NCBI RefSeq assembly: GCF_024643205.1
Contig: NZ_JAMKQJ010000010.1
Coordinates: 124,001-188,000, forward strand
Reading direction: 5' to 3'
Source of the DNA: Parapedobacter tibetensis
Lineage (GTDB): Bacteria; Bacteroidota; Bacteroidia; Sphingobacteriales; Sphingobacteriaceae
DNA: 64,000 nucleotides
The position numbers and the translations under genes are program-made. Positions 45,189 to 53,809 of this stretch are shown piece after piece. Every line of letters starts with the position of its first letter. Position 1 is the stretch's first letter. The notes under the pieces are model-generated. The model was not told the DNA's origin. It saw only the letters and a program-made list of their open reading frames with translations, and did not search any database.

Positions 45189-45790
45189 TCTACTTCCAAT
45201 GCCATGGAATGGTCAAACGCATATTTCTGAAGTACTTTTGTTTGACTATGGATACCGATGCCCATTTGGCTCACGTATTGCAAGAATGACGGGCTATTAT
45301 CTTTCACGGCGATGATGGTATAGTGCTTACCTTCACTGGCCTCGGCCAATGTGAGGCGCGCTTCATTGATATAGTCTCCATCAGCGGTTGGGATAGCATC
45401 GCCATGTGGGTCAAACTGCGGGTAACCCAGGAATTTGTCGAGCTGTTCCACCAATTTTTCGGATTTGATATGCTCCAGCTGTTCGGCAATATCATGCACT
45501 TCGTCCCAGCTGAATCCCAACTTGTCAAACAGGAACGTTTCCCAAAGCCGGTGCTTGCGGACGATAGCAATGGCTAGGTCGCGCCCCGTATCTGTAAGCG
45601 ATATCTTCCCGTATTTTTCGTAGTTGACGAGCTGTTTTTCCTTTAGCTTCTTAAGCATGTCGGTAGCCGTAGCCGGACGCACATTGAGTTTGCCCGCCAA
45701 TTGGTTGGTGCCCGCTTCACCAGCACTGTCCTGTTCGACAGTGATACGGAGTAAGGCTTTCAAGTAATTTTCCTCGGTATCGGATAACAT
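45128..45790 (-). CDS. DtxR/MntR-family metal-dependent transcriptional regulator
   Basis: The start at 45790 (MLSDTEENYLKALLRI) is chosen over the longer frame because it begins at the family's winged-helix domain; this gives 220 residues. The recognition helix region is TNQLAGKLNVRPATATDMLKKLKEKQLVNYEKYGKISLTDTGRDLA. Metal-ligand-type residues occur in HRLWETFLFDKLGFSWDEVHDIAEQLEHI. The C terminus (GKHYTIIAVKDNSPSFLQYVSQMGI) is FeoA/SH3-like. It probably represses iron or manganese uptake genes, but the metal cannot be told and no target gene is adjacent. Confidence 0.92.
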   Translation of the reverse strand: MLSDTEENYLKALLRITVEQDSAGEAGTNQLAGKLNVRPATATDMLKKLKEKQLVNYEKYGKISLTDTGRDLAIAIVRKHRLWETFLFDKLGFSWDEVHDIAEQLEHIKSEKLVEQLDKFLGYPQFDPHGDAIPTADGDYINEARLTLAEASEGKHYTIIAVKDNSPSFLQYVSQMGIGIHSQTKVLQKYAFDHSMALEVDGTKINISDKVAQNIYCKLL

Positions 45791-45925
45791 AAGGGCAAAG
45801 GTAGGTAAATTGTCAGGAATAGCGCTGCGTTCAATAGCTTGAAAAACGATTGGCAAAAATATTTCTTGTTTGTCCGAAAATATAATATCTTACAAATCTT
45901 ATCGATGCGGCGTATTGGTTACCTT

Positions 45926-46390
45926 ATGACAATCAGACCATACCATAAAAATGACTGGAGCGTTATACTCGACATTTTCAGTAGGGCCAAACCGGATGAA
46001 TTTGCCGGATCTATCCACCAAAAGGACATTATTCCTTTGGATAAAGATGATGGACTCCTGAATTTGTTTGAAAACAGCCACTTGTATGTTGCTGTCGATG
46101 AGAACGGGGTTTTGGGCTTCATCGGATATCAGCGAGATCTGATTTCATTTCTATTTATTGATCCGAATTTCTACAGGCATGGAATTGCGACAAGATTATT
46201 GGAATTTGTCCTTTCCATTATCGGCGATCGTGCGTGGTTGCTTGTGGTGAAAACAAATTCACCAGCTTTTGCCTTGTATGTAAAACATGGATTCAGAGTC
46301 GCTGAGGAATTTGAAGGGAAGTATAACGAGCGGATTAACGTTGCTGTATTGAGAATGGCAATAAAGCCTGAATTAAAATCGTGGATATAA
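45926..46390 (+). CDS. GNAT-family N-acetyltransferase
   Basis: This protein has about 154 residues from the start at 45926 (MTIRPYHKNDWSVILDIF); an alternative in-frame ATG is at 45905. GNAT motifs are LYVAVDENGVLGFIGYQ, the acetyl-CoA loop FYRHGIATRLLEFVL and the C-terminal VVKTNSPAFALYVKHGFRVAEEFEGKY. The acceptor is unknown. It is divergent from the DtxR-family gene, sharing a 135-base control region. Confidence 0.9.
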   Translation: MTIRPYHKNDWSVILDIFSRAKPDEFAGSIHQKDIIPLDKDDGLLNLFENSHLYVAVDENGVLGFIGYQRDLISFLFIDPNFYRHGIATRLLEFVLSIIGDRAWLLVVKTNSPAFALYVKHGFRVAEEFEGKYNERINVAVLRMAIKPELKSWI

Positions 46391-46458
46391 AATACGGTTA
46401 TGTAAAGGGCACTGAATTATACATCCAGCGCCCCACTATATCACGATAAAATTAGCTA

Positions 46459-47337
46459 CTAGGCACGTACACCCAATTCCTCAGCCATGGCCTTGCCGAT
46501 TTCGGCGGGCGACTCCACTACGCATATTCCGCATTCACGCATGATTTTCATCTTGGCGGCAGCGGTGTCATCCGCACCACCCACGATAGCTCCCGCGTGG
46601 CCCATGCGGCGTCCCGGAGGCGCTGTTTGCCCGGCAATGAACCCCACTACAGGTTTGGTGCCATATTCCTTGATCCAATGTGCGGCTTCGGCTTCCATGC
46701 CACCGCCGATTTCACCGATAACGATGATACCTTCGGTTTCGGGGTCATTCATCAATAGTTCTACGGCCTCCTTGGTGGTGGTGCCGATGATGGGATCACC
46801 ACCGATACCGATGGCCGTGGTAATGCCCAATCCGGCTTTCACCGTTTGGTCCACCGCCTCATAGGTAAGGGTGCCTGATTTGGATACGATGCCCACGTTG
46901 CCTTTCTTGAAAATGAAACCGGGCATGATGCCGATTTTCGTTTCATCGGCGGTGATGATACCGGGGCAGTTTGGCCCGATCAGCGTTGAGCGCTTATCAC
47001 TCAGGTATGATTTTACCTGGATCATATCTTTGGTAGGGATACCTTCGGTAATGCACACAATCACCCCGATGCCGGAGGCAGCAGCTTCCATGATGGCATC
47101 TGCGGCAAATGCCGGAGGAACGAAAATGATGGAGACATTGGCCCCGGTTTTATCCACAGCTTCTTGCACCGTGTTGAACACAGGCCGTTCCAAATGTGTT
47201 TGGCCACCCTTGCCGGGTGTTACGCCGCCCACCAAATTGGTGCCGTATTCAATCATTTGCGAAGCATGGTAAGTGCCTTCGTTGCCTGTAAAGCCCTGTA
47301 CGATGACTTTTGAATCCTTATTTACTAATACGCTCAT
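46459..47337 (-). CDS. sucD: Succinyl-CoA ligase, alpha subunit
   Basis: This 292-residue TCA cycle subunit binds CoA and carries the phosphorylated histidine. The CoA-binding start is KVIVQGFTGNEGTYHASQMIEYG with VGGVTPGKGGQTHLERPVF, then LIGPNCPGII, and the active-site histidine is in RRMGHAGAIVGG near residue 248. Length matches the family. The beta subunit gene is not in the window. A clear promoter lies upstream (47357-47388). Confidence 0.97.
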   Translation of the reverse strand: MSVLVNKDSKVIVQGFTGNEGTYHASQMIEYGTNLVGGVTPGKGGQTHLERPVFNTVQEAVDKTGANVSIIFVPPAFAADAIMEAAASGIGVIVCITEGIPTKDMIQVKSYLSDKRSTLIGPNCPGIITADETKIGIMPGFIFKKGNVGIVSKSGTLTYEAVDQTVKAGLGITTAIGIGGDPIIGTTTKEAVELLMNDPETEGIIVIGEIGGGMEAEAAHWIKEYGTKPVVGFIAGQTAPPGRRMGHAGAIVGGADDTAAAKMKIMRECGICVVESPAEIGKAMAEELGVRA

Positions 47338-47356
47338 TGTTCTGTTTTTTGCACCG

Positions 47357-47388
47357 CAAACTTAGCTAAAATTGCTTTTTTTCCCAAA
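47357..47388 (-). promoter_or_regulatory. Bacteroidota promoter for sucD
   Basis: Read on the minus strand, the -33 box TTTG is at 47388-47385, a 20-base spacer follows, then the -7 box TAAGTTTG at 47364-47357, about 20 bases before the ATG. This is a close match to the phylum's consensus. Confidence 0.75.
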
Positions 47389-47530
47389 TGTTAATTTGCA
47401 TAGGGTTCAAGTTGGCTTCACCGGTATAAGCACGTTCATGGAAACGGTATTATAAAAGCAATTTAGCGGTTTTTTGAGATGAGATGTGGAAATGTTTGGA
47501 AGAGATAATGTGGTATTTATTGCGAATCTC

Positions 47531-48067
47531 TCATTGGAGGTGGAGTTTGTGGTAGCAATCCCATAATACAATGCCGATGGATACCGCAATATTAAGGGAG
47601 TGCTTGGTACCCGATTGCGGGATTTCAATGCAGGAATCGACGGCAAGCATCACCTCATCCGATACGCCATGAACCTCATTGCCGAATACCAAGGCATATT
47701 TTTCCGGATATACCGGAGCGAATTGATGGAGGGGGATGCTGCCTTCGGCTTGTTCAATAGCGATGATATGGTAACCTTCTTCACGGAGTTGCTGGATGGC
47801 CTGCGCCGTTTCGGCTACATGGTTCCACTCCACAGATTGGGTGGCACCAAGGGCGGTTTTTTCAATCTCACGATGGGGTGGGGTGCCCGTAATGCCACAC
47901 AGCGCAATCCGCTCCAATGCAAACGCATCAGCGGTGCGGAACGCCGAACCTACATTGTGCAGGCTACGGACATTATCGAGTACGAGTACGACCGGAAGTT
48001 TGGCCTGTGCCTTGAATGCTTCGATGGATGGCCGCTGCAATTGGCCCATGGAGCGTTTTATATGCAT
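47531..48067 (-). CDS. TrmH/SpoU-family RNA 2'-O-methyltransferase
   Basis: This 178-residue knotted methyltransferase has the three SPOUT motifs: LDNVRSLHNVGSAFRTADAF (motif 1), YALVFGNEVHGVSDEVM (motif 2) and IEIPQSGTKHSLNIAVSIGIVLW (motif 3). It lacks an N-terminal RNA-binding extension, so whether it acts on tRNA or rRNA is not clear. Start may be at 48067 or at the internal Met 18 bases later. The 193-base gap to sucD has no gene. Confidence 0.92.
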   Translation of the reverse strand: MHIKRSMGQLQRPSIEAFKAQAKLPVVLVLDNVRSLHNVGSAFRTADAFALERIALCGITGTPPHREIEKTALGATQSVEWNHVAETAQAIQQLREEGYHIIAIEQAEGSIPLHQFAPVYPEKYALVFGNEVHGVSDEVMLAVDSCIEIPQSGTKHSLNIAVSIGIVLWDCYHKLHLQ

Positions 48068-48169
48068 ATGATTTGACTTTTATTGGCGATATGCCGCAAA
48101 GATAGGAAAGAAGTTGGGAAGCCCCAGACCTGTATTCTTTACTAGTATATGAAATTTTGAGATAATTGT

Positions 48170-48200
48170 TTTGAATATTGAAAATAAGATGCTAAATTTG
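48170..48200 (+). promoter_or_regulatory. Bacteroidota promoter for rpsT
   Basis: The -33 box TTTG (48170-48173), a 19-base spacer and the -7 box TAAATTTG (48193-48200) match the phylum consensus exactly. The ATG follows 41 bases later, leaving a leader of roughly 33 bases. Confidence 0.85.
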
Positions 48201-48240
48201 CAGTCCGAAAAACAAGGCAGGAATAAATTAGCTAGAATAA

Positions 48241-48495
48241 ATGGCAAATCATAAATCAGCACTTAAAAGAATCAGGTCAAACGCCACAAAGCGTCTCAGG
48301 AATCGCTATCAGGCAAAGACGACCCGTAATGCAATCAAGAAATTAAGGAACACCACTTCTGCGGAAGATGCGAAAACATTGTTACCGCGGGTGATTTCAA
48401 TGCTTGACCGCTTGGCCAAGAAAAATGTTATCCACAAGAACAAAGCTTCCAACAACAAGTCGAAGTTGACGAAACTTGTGAATAGCTTGTCATAA
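48241..48495 (+). CDS. rpsT: 30S ribosomal protein S20
   Basis: This 84-residue basic protein matches S20: MANHKSALKRIRSNATKRLRNRY at the start, then TRNAIKKLRN, LPRVISMLDRLAKKNVIHKNKASNNKSKL at the end. It is monocistronic, with its own promoter upstream and a strong intrinsic terminator 25 bases after the stop codon. Confidence 0.97.
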   Translation: MANHKSALKRIRSNATKRLRNRYQAKTTRNAIKKLRNTTSAEDAKTLLPRVISMLDRLAKKNVIHKNKASNNKSKLTKLVNSLS

Positions 48496-48520
48496 TAGTA
48501 CAGGTATAAAAAATATAGAG

Positions 48521-48551
48521 GCCGCTCTGGATATCCAGAGCGGCTTTTTTT
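48521..48551 (+). terminator. Intrinsic terminator of rpsT
   Basis: A 24-base perfect palindrome (12-base-pair arms GCCGCTCTGGAT / ATCCAGAGCGGC) is followed by seven T residues (48545-48551). It lies between rpsT and the convergent DUF1080 gene. Confidence 0.95.
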
Positions 48552-48564
48552 AGTTGATGTGCGC

Positions 48565-49422
48565 TTAGCGTTTTTCCGATTTCAATCTTTCCAGCACCTG
48601 CTGGAGTTTGCCTTGGTCTTGCATGTACGGTTCCAGATCCAGCAATTCCACTTTCCTGAAGTCGATGGGATGGCTTTCGCTTTGGAGGGAAATATATCCG
48701 CTTTTCAGCAATTTCCCGTCTTCTTTTACGGCAGGGTCGTGGTTGGACACGCCTCCGCCACCAATCTGGGGTTTGTAATAGGTAATCACGGTATCCCCTT
48801 CGAGGATGTGGTGCACCACGGAATCTGCCAGTACGAGGAATTCGGCAGTAACCCATTGGTCGCCATGGTAGGTCTTGGAACTGGAATTAATGCAATGGGG
48901 GGTGAATACTTCACCGTCGATTTCCATCACCACATTGGTGCCCGGTGTGCAGAGGTTGCTGGTCGTCCGCTCATTTGTACCATCTCCGCCAAGCAGTTGG
49001 CCTTCTATGGAGATGGGGAAATCCTGGTCTTTCAACATGGTTTTCGGATCCTGCCCATGGAGCATCGCGCCACTGTTGCGCCAAGCCCAACCTTCGCCAC
49101 CCGGTACTTGTTCGCCTGTAAAGCGGTATTCCACACGTAGGAGATAGGCCGAATAGGGGGTGTTATAATGGATATGGCCATATTGCTTATCGAAATCCGT
49201 ATACCCATCGTACCGTACTTTCATAAAGCCGTCTTCCACACGGAAGGTATTGGCATAGTTTTCACCCACTTCGTGTTTGGAGATTTTAACGGTCCAATCG
49301 TTGATGTCCTTTCCATTGAAGAGCTGTATCCATTCCAAGGTATCATTTTTTTCATTAGCCGAGTTTGTGCATGCACTTGCGGCTGCAGCCAATGTCGCTG
49401 CGAGAATGAGGGATGTTTTCAT
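48565..49422 (-). CDS. DUF1080 (3-keto-disaccharide hydrolase-type) lipoprotein
   Basis: This 285-residue lipoprotein (lipobox AASAC, Cys18) contains a DUF1080 domain with the opening EWIQLFNGKDINDWTVKI, then FRVEDGFMKVRYDGYTDFDKQY, GWAWRNSGAMLHGQDP and GYISLQSESHPIDFRKVELLDL. The fold is a concanavalin-like sandwich; some members cleave 3-keto-glycosides. The ending YMQDQGKLQQVLERLKSEKR is a family-outside coil. The AraC-family gene 175 bases upstream on the same strand could regulate it. Confidence 0.9.
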   Translation of the reverse strand: MKTSLILAATLAAAASACTNSANEKNDTLEWIQLFNGKDINDWTVKISKHEVGENYANTFRVEDGFMKVRYDGYTDFDKQYGHIHYNTPYSAYLLRVEYRFTGEQVPGGEGWAWRNSGAMLHGQDPKTMLKDQDFPISIEGQLLGGDGTNERTTSNLCTPGTNVVMEIDGEVFTPHCINSSSKTYHGDQWVTAEFLVLADSVVHHILEGDTVITYYKPQIGGGGVSNHDPAVKEDGKLLKSGYISLQSESHPIDFRKVELLDLEPYMQDQGKLQQVLERLKSEKR

Positions 49423-49516
49423 TAAGATATAATTATTCGTTCAACGCGTTGAAGATAATAATAAATTACTAAAGTCCTATAGGGTGTACGACAAAATGCA
49501 TCAATCTGTTAAAAGG

Positions 49517-49570
49517 GTTCACGCAGAGACCACAAAGGCGCTCCACTTTCTCGCGAAGGCCGCTAAGGAA
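49517..49570. repeat. Intergenic repeat of the CGCAGAGA...AAAGGCGC type
   Basis: The sequence TTCACGCAGAGACCACAAAG and the following CGCGAAGGCCGCTAAGG resemble a short low-complexity element found between genes in many bacterial genomes. It overlaps no gene here and has no assigned role. Confidence 0.45.
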
Positions 49571-49596
49571 TGGGATTGGTACACTTTGCCTTCCAT

Positions 49597-50409
49597 TTAC
49601 TTATCCCAAACCCCTCGGTGTTTGACATATTCGCTGGGTCTCACCCCCACAATCTTGGTGAACGTATTGCTGAATGTGGGTAAACTGCTGTATCCTACTT
49701 TGGTGGCCACTTCGTTGATACTGAGTTTTTCATCCAGTAGCAATTTCAAGCCTTTGAGCATCCTCAAAATCGTGAAATACTGGATGAAGGACATATTGAG
49801 TTCCTTTTGGAACAAGCGGGCTAGGGACCGTTCACTGATGCCGAAATGATCGGCCACATGCTTGACGCTAATGGTATTTGCGATGTGTTTATCCAGGTAT
49901 TTGACGATTTTCTTGAGTCGGGGATCATCCGGGTAAGGCAAAGCCAAGGGCAGGGCCCCTCTGCTCAGTTCGGGTAATAGCATCTTAAATGCCTTGGCGA
50001 TGCTATAGCGACTCTCTTCATCACGCTGGATGTTGCCGTTCCACCGGTTGGTAAACATCATCAATTCCATCAGCAAGTCATCCACCGGGTATATTCCTGT
50101 CCGGAAGAAAAACGCATCGTCACATGCGTATACCGGAAAATACAGGTTGCGCATGATTACCTCTGGTGAGCTGGGATGGATACTATGCCGTACCCCCGCG
50201 GGAATCCAAATGTAATGCCTTGCGGGCAGGAAATAAGATTGTTCTGGTGTATTGAGGTAGACGACCCCGCCTTCGGTGTAGAGGAATTGGCCTTTTTTGT
50301 GTTCGTGTTCAGGGATGAGTTTTTCCCCCATCATGGCATGGTGGCAATAGATGGTGTCCGGGTATCGGTCCACCTCGGTGAGGTAATACCTATTTACATA
50401 TTTTTCCAT
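49597..50409 (-). CDS. AraC-family transcriptional regulator
   Basis: This 270-residue regulator has an N-terminal cupin-like sensor (IPEHEHKKGQFLYTEGGVVYLNT, RHYIWIPAGVRHSIHPSSPEV) and a C-terminal double helix-turn-helix domain (ISVKHVADHFGISERSLARLFQKELNMSFIQYFTILRMLKGLKLL and INEVATKVGYSSLPTFSNTFTKIVGVRPSEY). The ligand is unknown. Two direct repeats 21 bases apart lie upstream at 50554-50595, suggesting autoregulation. Downstream on the same strand is the DUF1080 gene. Confidence 0.93.
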   Translation of the reverse strand: MEKYVNRYYLTEVDRYPDTIYCHHAMMGEKLIPEHEHKKGQFLYTEGGVVYLNTPEQSYFLPARHYIWIPAGVRHSIHPSSPEVIMRNLYFPVYACDDAFFFRTGIYPVDDLLMELMMFTNRWNGNIQRDEESRYSIAKAFKMLLPELSRGALPLALPYPDDPRLKKIVKYLDKHIANTISVKHVADHFGISERSLARLFQKELNMSFIQYFTILRMLKGLKLLLDEKLSINEVATKVGYSSLPTFSNTFTKIVGVRPSEYVKHRGVWDK

Positions 50410-50553
50410 TTAACGAGCTAATTCCAGCTGTTCAGTGCCACTTGATTGCGGTTCAATGGGCGAAAATAATCAGAAAATATGATTCTTTGTCTAAATTGGA
50501 TAAATTTATGACGTAAGGTGATAAGCAGTAAAAGAATGTTTTTCCCTACTAAA

Positions 50554-50595
50554 ACCGTTTGAAAATGCTTAACTACCGTTTGGAAAAAGCTTAGC
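50554..50595 (-). promoter_or_regulatory. Tandem direct repeats, candidate AraC-type operator
   Basis: ACCGTTTGAAAATGCTTAAC (50554-50573) and ACCGTTTGGAAAAAGCTTAG (50575-50594) repeat with a 21-base period, two helical turns, the geometry AraC-family dimers or monomers in tandem use. They lie about 150 bases upstream of the AraC-type gene. The remainder of this 216-base gap shows no gene. Confidence 0.5.
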
Positions 50596-50625
50596 ATCGT
50601 ACATCCATAACCATACGCCGTGGCG

Positions 50626-53028
50626 TTAAAACAAACCATACCTCCGCTTCCGCAGATACTGCTGCATCACGCCGCACAATATGAGCAGGATGAGAGGAAG
50701 GGCTACATTTAATAACTGCCAATAAAGCGATTCATCCTTGACCTTCACTTGGTTCAGCAAGCGGAGTTTCACCTCTTTGGCCCGCAGTTCAATGATGCCC
50801 GCATCATCGGTGAGGTAATCCATGGCATTCAGCAGGAACGATTTATTGCCATATTGTTGTTCGGTATACCGATCCCAACCTAGTGGATAAGGCGAGCCGT
50901 CCGTGGGATTTACCTGCCCTTTGAATACATCGCCGTCGGCAATAGCCAGCATCTTGGCGGGTTTGCCTTGCTCGGGCACTTGATCCGAAAGGGTTATCCC
51001 CGCAGGTATCGGACGATTGGCAAATACGGAGGGGAATTTGCCCGCTAATATTACTGCCACAGGGTATGGCTGGTTTTTGAATTCGGCCGGATTGGGCTCT
51101 TCTTCCACCAATTGTAAGGAAATGGTGGCGGGGATGTTGCGCAATCGGGAAAAAGGTGATGATTGAAGAATGATTTCCTTGGCTACGCCCGGAACAGCTA
51201 CCGTATCGAGTGTGCCGGCAAATTCACTACGTATGCCATCAAGGTTTTTCAAGATGGGGTGATTGGTAGTAGGCACAAAGATGGGGTAAAAAAGCCATGG
51301 TGCCAGTTCAATTTGCGCTTGTCCGCCCATATGGCCCATGGTCAATGGGATTTGCGCGCAATTCATGTCGGCAATAAGGTTATAATTGAAGCGCAAGCCA
51401 TAGGTAAATAACAAGTCATCGAGGTTGAGCGACCTGGCGACCACGGTTTGGTCACCGGTGGTGCGCAGACTATCCAACTCGGCATCCGATTGGTCGATAG
51501 CCCACAACATGCTACCCCCATTCATCACGAAATGGTTGATTTTATATTTTTCCGTTTCGGTGAAGGGGCGAGTCGGCTTGGCTACGATAAGCACTTTCAG
51601 TTGGTCCAATCCTTCAACCGTAATGCTGTTCAGATCCACAAACCCCACCTGATATCCATTCATCAAACTTTGGATGGCATCATGGAGTTGCAAATTGTTC
51701 AATTCGCCATGCCCTTCGGTAAACCCGACCAAGGGTTTGCCGCCCGATGCCACCTTGCGGAGCGCGGATACGAACGCATATTCCAAGTTCTGCACGGAAT
51801 TGTTCAATGCCTGTTCATGAGAGGCTCCCGTGCGGTTTTGGAGGAGGGCTACCGGTATCTCCTCCTTGCCATAGGTGATGAGGGCTCCGGGGAAAACAAG
51901 CTGCTGGGTAAATCCGGTTTCCGTACGCACATTTAAGTTGGTAGGAGAAATGCCCCTATCGGCAAGCGCTTCCATATTTTGCTGCCGCTGCTCTGCATTG
52001 CCATCCATCGGGTTTATGAATGAGTAGGTTAACTTGCCACCCGAATAGGCTTTCAGGTCGCTCAATAAGTCGACAGTGGCCTTCCGTAGCCGGGTAAAGC
52101 CCGCTGGTAGCTTGCCCTCGAGGAATACAGTGACATGAACGCCTTGGGGGAGATTGCCCACGGTTTGCCTGGAAATGGGGGAGAAGGTAAATCGCTTTTC
52201 GGCGGTAAAATCGACACGGCCAAAATAGATGGAAGCAAAGATATTGGCAACCAAGATACCAGCCACCACCATCAGCCAGCGTACCAGCGTTTTCTTCCAA
52301 GGGTTCCGATTTTTGGTCAATAAGACATAAGAACTCCAGAGAAAGCACGCCGCGAGACTGAGGAAATAGATAAGATCTCGGCTATCCATCACTCCCCGGC
52401 TGATGGCTTCGTAGTGGGATTGAATACCCAAAGAGGAGACGGTATATTCGTAAGCGGAAAGAAGTGGCAATCCACTGAGGGCATCAAAGGCATAAAAAAA
52501 TAAAAAACATAAAAAGACAGCGAGCAAAAACGCCACGATGGAGTTGTTGCTTAAAACCGATGCGAAAACCCCGATGGCGGTGAACGTGGCTCCCAAGAGT
52601 AAAAGACCGATGTAGGAACCGATAACGGCTCCTGTATCTATGTTGCCAACGGGCATGGCTAACTGGTATACAGTGTAATAATAGATCAAGGTGGGTGCGA
52701 GGGCCAGCACCACAATGCTGAAGCTGCCCAAGTACTTTCCAAAGAGCAAATCCCACATCCGGATAGGGCGGGTAAGCAACAGTTCCCAAGTACCTTCGGC
52801 TTTTTCGCCGGCGATGCTACGCATTGCAATGGCCGGTATCAAGAACATGAATAAGTAGGGGCTTAGCTGGAAGAAACTTTCCAGGGAAGCATAGCCATGG
52901 GTAGGGATGCTCGTATCTGGGAATACCCACAGTAATAAACCGGAGACCAACAGGAACAGGCCAACGGCTAGATATCCGGTCAGCGAGTTGAAATAAGCGG
53001 CAATTTCTCTTTTATAGATGCTTAGCAA
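50626..53028 (-). CDS. GldF-GldG fusion, ABC transporter permease and substrate-binding-like protein
   Basis: This is a single frame of about 800 residues. The first 240 are a GldF-type ABC-2 permease with six membrane segments (LSIYKREIAAYFNSLTGYLAVGLF, AGEKAEGTWELLLTRPI). After a short linker (KNRNPWKKT), the rest is GldG-like: one helix, then VDFTAEKRFTFSPISRQTV, VGFTEGHGELNN and a C-terminal helix before QQYLRKRRYGLF. There is no ATG before the first helix; TTG at 53028 is preferred because TTG at 53076 lies inside a terminator hairpin. Works with GldA (53810) in gliding-type machinery, although the gene has homologues in non-gliding species. Confidence 0.87.
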   Translation of the reverse strand: MLSIYKREIAAYFNSLTGYLAVGLFLLVSGLLLWVFPDTSIPTHGYASLESFFQLSPYLFMFLIPAIAMRSIAGEKAEGTWELLLTRPIRMWDLLFGKYLGSFSIVVLALAPTLIYYYTVYQLAMPVGNIDTGAVIGSYIGLLLLGATFTAIGVFASVLSNNSIVAFLLAVFLCFLFFYAFDALSGLPLLSAYEYTVSSLGIQSHYEAISRGVMDSRDLIYFLSLAACFLWSSYVLLTKNRNPWKKTLVRWLMVVAGILVANIFASIYFGRVDFTAEKRFTFSPISRQTVGNLPQGVHVTVFLEGKLPAGFTRLRKATVDLLSDLKAYSGGKLTYSFINPMDGNAEQRQQNMEALADRGISPTNLNVRTETGFTQQLVFPGALITYGKEEIPVALLQNRTGASHEQALNNSVQNLEYAFVSALRKVASGGKPLVGFTEGHGELNNLQLHDAIQSLMNGYQVGFVDLNSITVEGLDQLKVLIVAKPTRPFTETEKYKINHFVMNGGSMLWAIDQSDAELDSLRTTGDQTVVARSLNLDDLLFTYGLRFNYNLIADMNCAQIPLTMGHMGGQAQIELAPWLFYPIFVPTTNHPILKNLDGIRSEFAGTLDTVAVPGVAKEIILQSSPFSRLRNIPATISLQLVEEEPNPAEFKNQPYPVAVILAGKFPSVFANRPIPAGITLSDQVPEQGKPAKMLAIADGDVFKGQVNPTDGSPYPLGWDRYTEQQYGNKSFLLNAMDYLTDDAGIIELRAKEVKLRLLNQVKVKDESLYWQLLNVALPLILLILCGVMQQYLRKRRYGLF

Positions 53029-53073
53029 ATTGTTTGGTGTTATGCGGCATCGAAAATAGGAAAATATAGGTTG

Positions 53074-53119
53074 CAAAGCAAAAAAGCACGGGCTAGTTAG
53101 CCCGTGCTTTTTTGCTTTG
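53074..53119 (-). terminator. Long perfect hairpin, terminator of the 53135-53710 gene
   Basis: Two 22-base arms, perfectly complementary, enclose a 2-base loop (GCACGGGCTA-GT-TAGCCCGTGC core with flanking A/T runs that provide the T tract on either strand). It lies directly after the minus-strand barrel gene and just before gldF, so it should separate the two; it can act on both strands. Confidence 0.88.
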
Positions 53120-53134
53120 TTTTTTTGAATCAGC

Positions 53135-53710
53135 TTATCGTTGGCCGGGTATGTAGATTTGGAAGCCTAAGCTAACACCAAGCCCAGTGTGCTTCTGCGA
53201 TCCTTCAACCGACGCCTTTTTATAATTATAACCCGCCATGGCTTCTAATGCTACATTTTGAGTAATAAAATGAGCATAACCAATATTAGCTCCAACATCT
53301 AGCGTAGCACCATCACCAGGAGAACTACCTGCAATACCTATATTGCCGTGTGCGAAGAAGCGGCCGGAAGCACTAGAACCCTGGGGGAAATAATAACGAA
53401 TAAAGGGAGAAATACCATATCCCCAAATGTCATCTCCATCTTTCACCGTACGAAAAGACAGGGAAGGCTGTAAACCCAAAGCTAATCCGTCCGTGATGAA
53501 ATATCCAGCCGTAGGGGCAAGTCCTATTTTAAAAGTTTCGCCTTCAAAACTGTAACCTATATCGCCAATAGCGCCACCAACGATCCAATTACCCTTCTGG
53601 ATTGGGGTCATCCCCACATCGGCCGTTGTCTGCGGCTTATTGATTTCTTGAGCATTTGCTAAAAAAGCACCTGTCAAGAAGAGTACTGAGAATAAAAATA
53701 CGCTTTTCAT
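53135..53710 (-). CDS. Outer membrane beta-barrel protein
   Basis: This 191-residue exported protein (signal ending FLANAQ, residue 21) has strands such as NWIVGGAIGDIGYSFEG, FKIGLAPTAGYFITDGLALGLQPSL, ISPFIRYYFP and VALEAMAGYNYKKASVE, ending GLGVSLGFQIYIPGQR. It resembles small OmpW/OmpA-like barrels. Function is unknown. It is monocistronic, with the strong hairpin terminator 15 bases after its stop, and sits between gldA and the gldF-gldG fusion. A TAATTTTG box lies about 30 bases upstream. Confidence 0.85.
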   Translation of the reverse strand: MKSVFLFSVLFLTGAFLANAQEINKPQTTADVGMTPIQKGNWIVGGAIGDIGYSFEGETFKIGLAPTAGYFITDGLALGLQPSLSFRTVKDGDDIWGYGISPFIRYYFPQGSSASGRFFAHGNIGIAGSSPGDGATLDVGANIGYAHFITQNVALEAMAGYNYKKASVEGSQKHTGLGVSLGFQIYIPGQR

Positions 53711-53809
53711 GGTTTTCTGTTTTTAATGTTTCAAAATTAATATGGTTAAATGTCTTTAGGTTGTTAACATAAAACGTGCCATTTTGTTTAAAATAGGGTA
53801 AATTAGCTC

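Noticed and set aside
50554..50595. The tandem repeats as a CRISPR array
   Set aside because: There are only two imperfect units with no spacers of regular length and no cas gene.
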